Assembly (NCBI GenBank): GCA_010645155.1
Contig: JAAGOF010000257.1
Coordinates: 197,173-261,172, forward strand
Direction: 5' to 3'
Length of the DNA stretch: 64,000 nt
DNA from: Tigriopus japonicus
Lineage: Eukaryota > Arthropoda > Copepoda > Harpacticoida > Harpacticidae
The notes beneath the pieces were generated by a model. The model was not told the DNA's origin, searched no databases, and worked only from the letters and a program-made list of their open reading frames with translations. A program made the translations under genes and the position numbers. Of this stretch, positions 53,136-64,000 are shown in pieces (the stretch's first letter is position 1; each line of letters begins with the position of its first letter).

Positions 53136-56100
53136 TTAGTTGACTTTCTTGATGATGCAAGACTCATAGGTTGGGATCATGTATTTGATATTGATAAAAG
53201 CATCTGGACCCCCTCGCTTCTCCAAGATTTCCAATGTCTCTTGAATGAGGTCGCCAATATTTTCATGGAACCGTTGATGATAGTCAATTCCATCTCCAGT
53301 GTTCACTGAAAAAGAAGATGTCACAGAGATGTAATAGAAGACTGTAAAAGTTTGTGTTTGCATCAGTCATTGACAGCCCTTTCCATTGTGATTGGAACAG
53401 AACCTTTTAGGGTAGGGTACTCACAGTTTTTGTGCTTGAACAAATTGAATATTGGCAAGAGTTGACGGTAGTAAGGCACAAGGGCCTGTCCAATGTATTC
53501 TCCAGATTTCACCAATAGTTGCAAAGACTTGAAGGTTCGACACATAATGGGCACATTTCGGGTATTCAAGGCAGCTGAAAAGAAAATTGCCAGATGTTAG
53601 CACTAACCGACTTTGACGGGAAGGAAAAAAATCCATACTAATTCATCAAACTTCTCTTGGATTTGGTGCATGTACTGAATGGTGTTGAAGCTCTCTTGTA
53701 AGAAAGTAAACTCAAAATTTTGAGGGGAATTCACTTAAGGATTTATGAAACCAACCTTTGATAGCTTAGAGCAGGGGTCGGCAACCATTTTTGGGTCAAG
53801 GCCCACGAAATTTGATTCGTGTTGTCTGGGGCCCACCAAACAGACATTGGTAGGTTCAGGGGCCCACAAATTAGTGGTCAAAGAGCTTTGGACCCACAAG
53901 GACAGTACTATGGATGGCTCTCGGGTCCACTATTTTGGACTTTCTCCATAGCTCCTGGGCCCACTAACGACCAGCCTTAGGCCCACATTTGGGCTGCGGC
54001 CCACCGGTTGCCGACCCCTGGCTTAGAGCATTTGAGGTTTTGTTCTTGAAGGGATTATTGGCAAGAACAAGCATCTCACAATGAAAAAGTCAATTTGTAC
54101 TCTATAAAGCTTATGTCAGCTGCTTTTGGTTTTGAAGTCAGTTTAAGTTAAGCTGTCTTCTGGACGAAACATAGCCTGTTTTTACACTTAATACTGCTAC
54201 ATATACTGCAGTATCCCTGCTTTTATTGAGCCTCAAACCAGGGGCGTTGCTAAAAACAAGAATCAAAAGATTGCCACCATTATGGTCATCAATCCCACAA
54301 TTCTCTGAATGTATATCTGTATTTTCGAAGATCGCTTAGTTTACATTAGATGAAACTTGTAAAACTTCAATAATTAGTAATAACACCTTGAAGCAAGAAG
54401 AAAAAAACATTCCTAAAATGCTTAGTTTTAACTGCCTTGACAATGTTGGCAGCGATAACTTCCAAGTAAATCAGATTATCATCAAGTGAGCTTGGAAAAA
54501 GTCTACTAGCGCCTTTCCACATATCTCAATTACATGGCAATGACAAAGACCAGCTTGTTTTGGCCACGTGTTCATTTTTCTGCTGCTGTACGTTATCGCT
54601 TTCACTCAACACCTGAAATTCTCAACATTTTTGTATTCAAGTGAGGATCACGTTTTTCTCTCAAATTGAGCCTTGAACTCGAGCTCAGCTCCGCAAATAC
54701 CCAGAAGGCACAAAATTGCCGACTTTTCTTGAGTCTGGGAATTGATGCGTAAGGAAATGCTCAAACCTTCGCCAACAACAAGCAGGCCTTGGTTTATTCC
54801 GGATCTGCCGCTTCATCCTAACCATCTTTCAATTGTTTGGAGGACCATATGCCACAGTGCATCCATTGGAAAATGGAAACGTAAGATTGCTCAAGCATGA
54901 AACGAAACTAGTTTAGGCAGTTCTGCTAAGACATGAATCAATTCCCTGTCAGTCATAAGAAAACTTGCGGTCTCAAATGACTTGTCAAGAATTTAAGCTA
55001 TCCATGTAACTGGCTTCCAAACTCACAAATGTTATTCGCTCAGGTCTTGGTAATACGTGACTCGAGTCTAAATGTGACTGGGTTTAATGGAAATTTATTG
55101 CTACGAGACTCAAAACCCACAAGTCAAAATACTGAACGTTTAATGTAGGGATGGTAAGTCAAGACCTGAAAATCCTGAACTTTTTGAGTGAACGGATGAA
55201 CAAAAAGAAAATCTTTTAATCTTCCATGCGAGAGGCAAAAAGTTCAGCCTTCTTGAAAAAAAATTCGTCCGGAGTCACATTATGAAAAAGTTGGTTTTTT
55301 TTTATTCAACAACAGATAAAGTGACACTGGAAATGAAAGGGTTTTCCTGTTGAACTAAAATGGATTTTATTACCTTAAACGTTGGATTATTCTTGACCTT
55401 AAAATTTTGTCAAAACAGAGAGAAATAGTTCCCCTGAATGGTCAAAAGCTTTTCAGGACGATTTTTTGTTTAGTAAGCTTTAGATCTCGTAATTTTTTCA
55501 GATCTGAAAATGCAAAAAAAGGTCAAATAGCCTTCCCAAAAGGTGTTTATTAAACAAAAAGAATTAAAAGTAAATGCTAAATAAGTTTTATGTTCAATAT
55601 CTTAATACTTTCTCTACTCAAAGCATGTTTGTTATCTCATTTCAAATCTGTTGTATCTCAAATGTTATAGGTTGAACCAGAAAGTCTGAAAGTCAAACTT
55701 TGCATTCCAATATAAGTGTCAAGTATTTCGCCTATCTACTGAATTTCCAATTAAATAGCATGCTTCCAAAGGTGGCCAACAAAGGATCATTTTCCTAATT
55801 GATATTGGTTACATCAAAGTACATGCCAGAGGCAATTGTCTTTTTGGCAGTTTAAATCAGTGTCCTCTGTTTTCTGTTTTGAACTAACTTTCTGAAATTA
55901 GTTTTTAAGACCAATTATTCCATTAATTACCTGTTGTGTAACAAACTGTGATTCATCAGGGACGTGCATGTTCAACTTTGATATCTGGTGTCTTCGACTC
56001 TTGTCTTAGAAAGTTGCACAACTAGGAGACGAACCTCTCAACTAACTTTTTCCAATCTTAAAACAAAGTTCAATTCATTTAAGAAAGCTAAGCGTCAATG

Positions 56101-59100
56101 TCTAAATGCCATCCCTTGACAAATCACAGCCGCAATGGTTTGGGGAACATCTACATTTTTAATGAAACGTTCACGTTGCGGTTCAAAAGCCCAATTCCAA
56201 ACTTCGGGAGCATGGAATTTCATCTTCTGTGAAACTTTCAGTTCAAGACAAGAACCGTATTATTAAAATAAAGAAAAGTTTCAGATCCTTATAATTGGTA
56301 AAATCTCTTCCACGGTATCCAATCAGAGTTTTAGTAAAAGATCAGTCTCACCCATAAAATTTCTTGGAACTGAGTTACCGTGGTATTTATGAGCGGAATT
56401 CGACTGAAATCCGCCTTAACAGAAAGACTAGACAAAGGCGATTCTAGAAAAAATCTCAGTTGTCAAATGAATGAGAAAGGCGAGTTGGTTGACGAATTAT
56501 GGTTCAAAATAGTGCTCTGTAATAAAAGAGTACAACCCTGTGACCCATTTTGGTTTTTTATGTGTCAACAGCTCGCCAATGCCATGAAATGTATAGATTG
56601 GTAGATGGAACTGATCAAAAAACGTAAAAGGCAAATGATCTAAAAAGTATCTACAACGTTGACCGCTTTGAGGTCAAAAATGGACTTTCAATTTTCAGTC
56701 CGAAAGCTTGAAAAGAACGGGTTAGTTCAAGTTTTGCTCCTTGCCCCTAAAAGTTAGATTAGAAAAGTTGAAAACAATTGAAATCATTTACTCCTGTTTT
56801 AAGGGACACAACTTGCGACAAAAATCACGTGATAAAAAGATAATAAAACAAAACTGTTTTACTGATATCAATGAGTTTCAGCTCAAAAACAAAAATTAGT
56901 GATCAGGTCGAACAAATATTTGGCGGATAAATCATTCAAAATCAAAGATGACCTCTAGGCGTAGGATAAAAGAACTTTGGATCAATAAATTCTTGGAACA
57001 CTATGGCCCTTTGAGACCTTTATGTTTAAGTTTGAACAAGAAAAGTTTGATAGCACTTCATTAAACATATTTTTCTCTTTTTACGCCCTTTCAAGTTTCT
57101 CCCTGAGTTTCCTAATACTTTCTTTAGCAAACTCATTTTAGCACCAGGCTAATATGTGTTTTTTCTCTTGGAACAACTATAATTAAGGCCCCTCGAAATT
57201 ATTGATTTTTTTTCTGGAACCATTCGCTAACAAGAATTTCACCAGAAATGCTCCTCCACTCTCCATCTCACATTGCTCACGCTCAAAATCAACAGGTAAC
57301 ATTCGTATTATTACGTTTTCCCCGAATCCATCTTTATTTGAGCATTAATGAATGAATGAATGAGTTCAGCAGGTTTGCAAAAAGGTCGAGCAGGTCCAAA
57401 GATGTTTTATTAGGAACATCGCAGGAATGAGAGAGCTCTCGTATTGGGAGAGGCTCCAGAAGTTAGGGTTGTACAGTACTCAGAGAAGGTATGAAAGGTA
57501 TCTGATACTGTATGTCTTCAAGAGCATTCATGGGCTCTGTCCTAACCCAGGCTTTGAGATCAGTTGTAGCGATCGTAGAGGTTTTACGTGCGTTGTGAGA
57601 GCACCTCCAAATCCAAGGGAATCGAGGCTTGTTCGATCAATGAAGTCCTCCTCTCTTCTTTATCGGGCTCCTTCATTGTTCAATTTGTTGCCTATTAGTC
57701 TTCGTAGGGAATATGTAGGAGCTGATCCTCTAACAGCATTTAAGGCAGGATTGGACAAATTTTTGAATACTATTCCTGACCAACCCACTATTCAAGGGTT
57801 GTATAGATCTGCCAACAGTAACTCATTGGTAGATCAAATTTCATATAAACATTAATTATTGAAACTATAATAATGATTAACTCTCTTTACAGGGAATCCC
57901 ATTCCTTGTAGCGGTATTGAAAAATCCGCACCCCCCCCCCAAAAAAAATACCTGTCCATTTGTTTTGATGCCCGAAACTATACTGGTGAACACCCTACTG
58001 TACAATAAACTATCCCAGGAACCACTGTACTTCAGGACGGATTTCAAAAATACACACTGGGTCCGATCATTGTACTAAAATGTGAGGTTTTTGCAACAAA
58101 TATATTGTTCCGTCGAATTTCCATTGTACTAATTGGACCCAGTGCGTATTTTGAAAGTAATCCTGGCTTGAGTCATCCTTGACTATCCACAGTGCTTACC
58201 CTTGATGGGAATGATGAGTTGAGGCACAACTGGGAGGATTTTCTTGGAACCTCCTTTGGCTAAAAGATCTTCGATACCACTTACTGAGAGGAACACATAG
58301 GGATGCTGGGTCTCACGCAGGCCATCAAACAGAAGCGGAAGGTAATAGTTGTAGTCCAAAGACTCCACTGGAACCTGAAAGTACATTGAAAAAAAGCCAT
58401 GAGGAGGAAGGAGCCTTTTACTTTCAAACAAGGATGTAAGGAACAATAGAATACACGCTCACTTTCAGGAGATGGCTTCATTCTTAAAGAAGCTCATGGG
58501 AAAGAAGCGCCAACTTGAAACCTGAGACAGCGGCATAAATATGAAGCTAAAAACATAACTAGGGCCCGGAAAAAATATTTGCAAAAAAGTGACAAAATAT
58601 CCAATATATATTTTTCTTCAAAAGCCCAAAATATTTGGAAAAGGCCGGATATTTCAAAAACGTTTTTTTTGACAAGGCCATTTTTGGGAATTTATGTCTG
58701 TGTGCACCGATTTTCCAAATTTGTTCCTGGTGAAATTGATACATTTTGCCGTTTTTGGGGGCAAACTTGATCTAAACAATCAAATTTCAAATTGTCTCAA
58801 TAGATGGCGCAGTTTTTGTATATGACAGTAGTTTCGATTGTGAATGTCTAATCTTAGTGCAAATGCTATTTGGTAGAGTTTTGTATTTAGGATTCATTTT
58901 GGAAAGGCTCTATTGAGCATTGGTCATTCATTTCTTTTCCTCCATTTTGCCCGAAATATTTTTTTGACTAGAATCTTCAAGAAAATATTTTTTTTAACAG
59001 CCAATATATTTAAAAAGTCGTGGAAAAGCGGGGAAATATTTATATATTTTTTATAATTTAAAAAAATATTTCCGGGCCCTAAACATAACTAACCAAGACG

Positions 59101-60224
59101 TTCTAGAAGGAAAAAAAGTGAAGTTTCTGACCGGATAATTGCGACGCAAGGGCTTAAGAACTTGGCAATTGAATGAGCAAGCCGACTTTTTTCGGGTCAG
59201 CTTTGCTTTCAAGTGGGAGTTGAAAAATGCCATAAAATGTCACCTGCGAATGAAAACTTGCTTCAATATCAAAAGCACAATGCAAACTTTGTGACTATCC
59301 ACCGCGGGATTGGATTGAATTTACTTTTATAAATTTACATTTTCCTAAACACCGCCAAGAAATGTCATCTTTTGCCAAGGAAATGGTTTTTCATTTGGCA
59401 TTGTTTTGGCTGGCTTTTTTTATTGCATGCAAAGCTGACCCATGGCATCCCTAAAACCCATGACAAAGTCAAATTCTGTTTTATCTTTTGATGGTGGCAA
59501 CAACGGCAAACGTGTAAAGCTTAAAAAAAACATCAAGTTGACGCTTCTTTCCCGAGAGCTTTACCCTCTTTTTCGGCATTTTTGATATTAAGTCTAATGG
59601 CTAATTTTTGTGCCTTTGGCCCTAATAAAAAGTATTAAAGTATGAGTTATCGACCTTCTATTGGAGGGTAAACAAATTCATAAGTAAAAAGTCAAGATTT
59701 TTTACAATGCACGAACTATGTGATCATTTTTTCTGTTAATAACAATTCACGAAGACAATCGAAATGCAAGTCAAGTTTTGCATTTCATTTTTCATTTTGC
59801 CGCTTTCAACCTAGCAGTAATACTTGCTAAATGCAGTTTTTGTGTCATTTTTTGCAATCGCTTGGTCTAAAAATTGAACGCAAAAGCATCATTTCTCTTA
59901 CAAAACTGGCCATCGAAAAACCATCTCTGGTAATAGTACAGCAAAATACATCCAAGAACATGGCAAATATTGGCACAAGGTCGAGCATCTCGTTGTATTG
60001 GGCTTGTGATGTGAAAACAAACAGTTACTCTTTCACTTCTTGTTTACTTGTCATCCACTCGGTTGTCCAATAATTGAAGGAAACGTTGTTATCAATACTT
60101 GCCAAGGGTTAAAAATGTAAGCAAGTGAATTAATACCACGTATGATGTGCTTACCTTCCATGAAAGTTTACATCCTCTTGCAGTGTGAGTCAGAACGAGA
60201 GGAAAGTCTCCTCTTGTGTAAGCT
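53136..60224 (-). CDS. PACRG: Parkin co-regulated gene protein (PACRG), 5' exon not found
   Basis: Four exons in frame: 60224-60155, 58374-58200, 53574-53425 and 53305-53136 (stop at 53138-53136). The protein reads [94 protein letters not shown] and YMIPTYESC, all conserved PACRG blocks. PACRG is a HEAT-like protein at the seam of axonemal doublet microtubules, forming inner junction contacts, and is needed for cilia and sperm tails. The exon(s) encoding the initiating Met and disordered N-terminus were not recognised between 60225 and 64000. The first part ([20 protein letters not shown]) is more diverged than usual, and a basic IIKKVN tail is added after the usual end. The intron 53575-58199 holds a hAT MITE and a LINE fragment. 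Confidence 0.93.
53772..54020. mobile_element. hAT MITE, TIR CAGGGGTCGGCAACC, TSD GCTTAGAG
   Basis: 249 bp with ends CAGGGGTCGGCAACC and GGTTGCCGACCCCTG, perfect over 15 bases. GCTTAGAG is perfectly repeated at 53764-53771 and 54021-54028. About eight GGCCCAC-like words are spread through it. It lies in the third intron (between the 58200 and 53574 exons) of PACRG. CAGGGGT ends are classic for the Charlie/SPIN-type hAT group. Confidence 0.95.
54029..57356. other. PACRG intron, no features recognised
   Basis: AT-rich DNA without clear repeat ends; short ORFs (for example 56380-56604) have no domain and no matching splice phase. Confidence 0.45.
57361..57950 (+). pseudogene. 5'-truncated copy of the 14.7-kb LINE
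   Basis: Nearly the same as 19570-19890 joined to 20137-20390. A 142-codon stretch ([20 protein letters not shown]...) is open. The 3' end has the same ATCCCATTCCTTGTAGCGG, then a C run and A run. It lies antisense in the PACRG intron and proves the 243-bp insert in the first copy. Confidence 0.92.
58030..58166. repeat. Small foldback repeat
   Basis: TTTCAAAAATACACACTGGG and, inverted near 58145, CCCAGTGCGTATTTTGAAAG. It lies about 30 bp from a PACRG exon. Part of it (TTTTGAAAGTGATCCTGGCTA) recurs near 37525. Confidence 0.65.
58561..59080. mobile_element. MULE-like MITE, best-preserved copy, TSD AAACATAACT
   Basis: 520 bp between AGGGCCCGGAAAAAATATTT and its inverse. AAACATAACT is perfectly repeated at 58551-58560 and 59081-59090. 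This copy defines the ends and 10-bp duplication of the family. In the PACRG intron between exons 58374 and 60155. Confidence 0.92.
59091..60154. other. PACRG intron remainder
   Basis: No repeat with clear ends; a small ORF at 59831-60073 has no domain. Confidence 0.4.
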
Positions 60225-61430
60225 CTGAAAACAAAAAGGTATTGCTTTTTTTAGCCCTAAATCAATCTCCATTTGTGGGGTTCGTGCTGTTCAAGGCTTT
60301 CTTGTTGACCACTGGTTTTGACATTTTCTAACCATTTCACTTTCCAACGAAAATATGCAGTTGTTTGGCTAAGTCTTGGGTAAGAGGCAGAAGAAATAAC
60401 GTTTTACTTGGTGAAGAAACGCAATTTGCATAATAGATCTGGAGCCTGATATTGGACAGAAATAGATGTGTGGAACCACGAGATGATGATGAAAATGGTG
60501 ATGTTAATTTTATTCTGGAATATTTTTACGAGTCAATTTGGTTTCTTTTTGACGTGAAAATTCGCGTCACAAAACATAAGCGCACACCCTGACTTGTTTT
60601 CAACGAGATCACATAAAATATGGATACCTGCTGAGTGGCATGTTAGCGCAACTAATAATCTACTTTGAGGATTGAGAATTCCAACGGAAGCTTGAAAATT
60701 ATCCACTAGATGGAAGCAAAGCAGGGATCTATCCGATCAGAGCTATCGTCAACTTAAACTTGATGCAAAAAATTCAGGCTTAGATTTTAAAATTGACCTT
60801 ACTTTGAATTTTGAGTCTTTTTGAGTTCAGCTACAATATTTTTGTGTTCAAAAACTAAATATCCATGCTAAGTGGTCATAAATTAAGGCAATGGCAAAAG
60901 CCATTTTTCGAATTCTGTGCCAGACAGAGAAAAATCTAATTAAACCAGATGTTTGGCTAGTACAGGGTGCGGAAGAGAAAACTGCGTAGGTCTTTAAACT
61001 GCTATAAAGCCGTCAAAAATGTATTTTTTCGTCGGAAATTTTGAGATTAAAATTTAGAAACTTTTCTCTTTTGATTGGTGCCAAAATCTGGTTAATCCAC
61101 GAAAACAATGTTAAAATGGAGGCCCAAAACCAAAGGATGCTCAATTTGTCTAATGCCCAAGTGGTGCAAAAAGAGATTGCCGCCATCATGGGCGTCAGTT
61201 TGCAATGTTTCCATTGGCAAGAGGTCTCCGCAGGGGATTGTGAGATAATAAATCTGTGATGCCCAAGTTTGCTTCAAACTGTGAAATAAAATGTGTCGGG
61301 TATCGGGCACCTTGAACAAAGCTTGCTCTGACACCCAACAATCCACTTGGATTCAAGGTGGGCTGAATTGTGCGACAATCTGGGTGACAAAATTTGTGCC
61401 GTTATCTTACTAAAAAAGAATAATAAACCA
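60225..61430. other. Region upstream of the first found PACRG exon
   Basis: Should contain or precede the missing 5' exon, but no ATG-plus-donor with family similarity was seen. 60896-60960 repeats a stretch found at 16430-16480 (AGAGAAAAATCTAATTTAAC). Confidence 0.4.
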
Positions 61431-61436
61431 TAACTT

Positions 61437-61499
61437 GGGCCCGGAACTATAATTTTTTCACAATATAACATATTTGTAAATAAAACATTTCCCCATTTT
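61437..61499. mobile_element. Left end fragment of a MULE-like element
   Basis: TGGGCCCGGAACTATAATTT resembles the family ends; it is cut by the hAT-like element that follows. Confidence 0.45.
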
Positions 61500-61817
61500 C
61501 AAACCTGTGAACATTACTTTTGAACTGCAATTAATAACAATTACTTGGGTCTCAATAGCAATTGGATCAAATGCAATTAATTAGAATTAGAATTACTCTG
61601 GTCTCAATAGCAATTGAATCAAATGTGATTAATTAGAATTACAATAACTCTGGCCTTAACAGCAATTGGATCAAATGTAATTAATTAGGATAACAATTAC
61701 TCTGGTCTCAATAGCTGAGGTCAATAGTTGACCTCAAATCTAATTGCTCACAATTACTAGGAAATGTAATTGTAATGACGTTATTGTAATTTCAAGTACA
61801 ATCACATCACAGGTGTG
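61500..61817. mobile_element. hAT-like MITE, TIR CAMACCTGTGA, TSD CCCAWTTT
   Basis: 318 bp with ends CAAACCTGTGAAC and, inverted, CACACCTGTGATG. Flanks CCCATTTT and CCCAATTT match at 7 of 8. The interior has four AATAGCAATTGGATCAAATG-like units, a local tandem array. Same family as 20554. Confidence 0.78.
61560..61720 (+). repeat. Tandem repeat inside the hAT-like MITE
   Basis: About three units of roughly 60 bp: TCTCAATAGCAATTGGATCA, then AATTAATTAGAATTAGAATT and ACTCTGG. Confidence 0.8.
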
Positions 61818-61825
61818 CCCAATTT

Positions 61826-62210
61826 TTGTTGGGTTGCAGATTTTTCCTACCGCTACTACGAATGCAATTCCCTGTAAGGAAAGTTAACCATTAGCGTTCC
61901 TGCATTAACTAAATTAGCATTTACTTGATATTTGGTCTACCAACGAGTTACTGTTGGCAGATCTGTACCACCCTTGAATAATGGGTTAATCAGGAATGGT
62001 ATTCAAAAATTTATCCAACCCTGCTTTAAACGCTGTTAGAGGATCAGCTCCTACATATTCCCGACGAAAACTAATGAGCAAAAGATTTAACGATGAAGGA
62101 GCTTGATAAAGAAGATAAGAGGACTTTATTGTTCGAACTAACCTGGATTCCTTGGGATTTGAAGGTACTCTCAAAGCACAAGTAAAACATCTTCGGTCCC
62201 TACAGCTGAC
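61826..62210 (-). pseudogene. LINE 3' end fragment (minus)
   Basis: Encodes [40 protein letters not shown], matching the C-terminal end of the 14.7-kb LINE; the 3' end CCGCTACTACGAATGC (plus) corresponds to TTGTAGCGG with changes. Frame broken elsewhere. Confidence 0.85.
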
Positions 62211-62224
62211 CTCTAAACCTGGGG

Positions 62225-62310
62225 GTTTTACATATTACCTACATTGCATGGAGCGAGCAACCACCATGTCGGTATAAGACTGCACTCTTGAGTGTAATCG
62301 TCCATATTTT
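62225..62310 (+). repeat. Dispersed repeat, copy A
   Basis: CAACCACCATGTCGGTATAA, then CTTGAGTGTAATCGTCCATA; copy B at 63325-63400 with few changes. Confidence 0.7.
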
Positions 62311-62317
62311 TCCTCAC

Positions 62318-62760
62318 TTTTCAAATATTTTTGGCTGTTTTGAGGAAAAATTTAATATTTACTCGATTATTAAGGCAAGGAGAAATGTTTCAGAAAATTT
62401 AAGCAAAATAAATGAATGTCCAATGCTCAATAGAGCTTACCTACTAAAATTCACCAAGTACATGTAGGTCAAAATGTCTTCAAAGGGCATTTGCACAAAA
62501 AATAAGCAATCGCAACCGTGACTATAGTCATATACGTACGCCAAAAAAAATCGCCATCTATTGGGGCAAATTGAGAATTCTATTTTCAAATCAGTTGGGG
62601 CCCAAATTAGCCTCCAAAAAAGACCCATTACATTGAATTTACCAAAGTGAATGGTGTTGCTTCAAAATAGGTTTTTGGTTTCCGCGTTTGTTTTTTTAAA
62701 TATTTTGGGCTTTTGAAGAAAAAAAATATTTCACATTGAATGAATAAAAGCAGGATGGCG
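62318..62760. mobile_element. MULE-like family, end-less fragment
   Basis: Shares AAATGAATGTCCAATGCTCA and TTTTGGGCTTTTGAAGAAAA with the other copies; no termini or TSD. Confidence 0.5.
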
Positions 62761-63014
62761 GAGTAAAAACAATATTTTTGAGCTCATTTTCCACTGCGGC
62801 ACTTTTTGAAGGATGTGAGGCCCAAAACAGCAGTGGTATTCCCAGGTTTGTAAGTACTCGAGGACTGCATCCAATTTCAACATGGTGCAGAAAGTTAGCC
62901 AATAATTATGGAGCTTGTTTCACTTCCAACAAGTTCTTCACAAACCTGGATTTGCGGAACACGGTTGTTTTGAGGAAGGTTACAAAACAGACTGGAACTC
63001 AATTAATGAACAAT

Positions 63015-63170
63015 AGTTCAGTTGTTGAGTTCTTATAGAAATGTAGTAGGAGCATATCTAGAGATATAAAAGAAGCATATGAAACAGAGTAGAAATAACC
63101 ATGCTCGATCAAGCTTTACAGCATAAGCTGTAATTGAAAAACGCCCTAACTACCTCAACAATCGTCCTTA
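63015..63170. mobile_element. Partial copy of the hairpin MITE at 28146
   Basis: GAAATAACCATGCTCGATCA, then CTACCTCAACAATCG; the central part of the hairpin is missing. Confidence 0.65.
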
Positions 63171-63324
63171 TATCGTACTTGAAGCTGAACGTTGTTTGTT
63201 TTGCTTGGCTCATCAGTGATGTTCATTTATTTACAACTGAAGGTTTTTGAGAATTCTACGCCACCAACTCTCAGTTGTTTCCCGTATTCCCATAAGTAAC
63301 TCCCTTGGGGATGGATGCCTTTAA

Positions 63325-63400
63325 GATATTAACCACATTGCATGGACCGATCAACCACCATGTCGGTAAAAGACTTCACACTTGAATGTAATCGTCCATA
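63325..63400 (+). repeat. Dispersed repeat, copy B
   Basis: Matches copy A at 62225. Direct orientation, about 1.1 kb apart. Confidence 0.7.
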
Positions 63401-63806
63401 TCAGGCTCAAACGTTAGCCATAAATGGCATTTTTGACCAACAAGTCCACAATTGGAAAGCGCATTATTGGCCTGAGGGTGCCACGAGCATTTTGAGTAGT
63501 CCATGGATATTGCCATGAAATGCGGAACATCACATATTCATGAGCTGTCCAACTTCCATCTCGGTGATCTTACCTACTACACATGCACCGAGGAACGAAC
63601 GACACGAGGGTCCAAATCCGACTCGTGGAAGTCTCCATGCCATGTGATACTCATTACGAATTCATTTTCATTACGGGTCCCATTCCGACGTTGGGAACGG
63701 AGAGTTACGCGAGCGTTACATGTTCCGTACGCTGCTATATTATCATCCGGGATTGGCGTTAAAAAAGATATTACTCAGTATTCTTTTTCCTGTTTCCCAG
63801 TGTACT

Positions 63807-63935
63807 TTTTTTGTTGGGTTGCGGATTTTTATTACCGCTACATGGAATAGGATTCCATGTAAAGAATTCACGGTACTGCATAAAATTAACGTTTATACGA
63901 TATTTGGTCTACCAACGAATTACTGTTGGCAGATT
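63807..63935 (-). pseudogene. LINE 3' terminal fragment (minus)
   Basis: CCGCTACATGGAATAGGATTCC and TACCAACGAATTACTGTTGG (plus) correspond to the last 130 bases of the 14.7-kb LINE family. Confidence 0.7.
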
Positions 63936-64000
63936 TGTGCGAGTTCCAAAATAGCCTTTTATGTTTGAATTTGTTCCATAATAGTCAATAAGGGGTTAAA

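Noticed and set aside
53637..53697. Possible extra PACRG exon ([18 protein letters not shown])
   Set aside because: The exons on both sides already join in phase and match the family without any insertion.

Overview
This is eukaryotic nuclear DNA, most likely from an arthropod and possibly a copepod-like crustacean. Conserved animal genes are broken by GT-AG introns, and the spaces between exons are packed with transposon copies. The organism assignment is inference from gene content and style; no rRNA, tRNA or mitochondrial marker is present.

Host genes. Left edge to 8.5 kb: a short-chain dehydrogenase/reductase (144-850, minus, 3' end off the left edge), a one-exon CGRRF1-like membrane RING protein (1001-1984, minus), and a five-exon TDRKH/Papi gene (5441-8474, plus; transmembrane anchor, two KH domains, one Tudor domain; piRNA pathway). 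8713-12.5 kb holds a large MMS22L gene (minus; replication-fork repair) with a candidate 5' exon at 12851-12989. A DFF45/Drep-type CIDE-N gene spans 30292-52628 (plus, four visible exons, one intron of about 16 kb). It converges on a PACRG gene (53136-60224, minus, four exons found, 5' end not found).

Mobile DNA. (a) A nearly intact BEL/Pao LTR retrotransposon at 37838-44441 has two LTRs that read the same, a perfect 5-bp duplication and a 1913-codon ORF; it sits in the large intron of the Drep-like gene. (b) A non-LTR retrotransposon at about 14.7-20.4 kb is broken by two hAT-like insertions and two smaller ones, and has 5'-truncated relatives at 57.4, 61.8 and 63.8 kb. (c) Many terminal-inverted-repeat elements have boundaries that can be fixed by target-site duplications (TSDs): hAT-like with 8 bp, MULE-like with 9-10 bp, a hairpin family with 7 bp, and pogo-like elements with TA. 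Several are nested in one another, giving a readable insertion order.

The most unusual items are the 450-bp hairpin family with a precise 7-bp TSD in two copies, the nested elements at 3.6-4.9 kb and 46.8-49.2 kb, and the inverted duplication that coincides with both proposed splice sites of the first MMS22L intron. I found no prokaryotic feature, CRISPR array or tRNA. Boundaries, splice sites and family names come from reading alone, without database searches.
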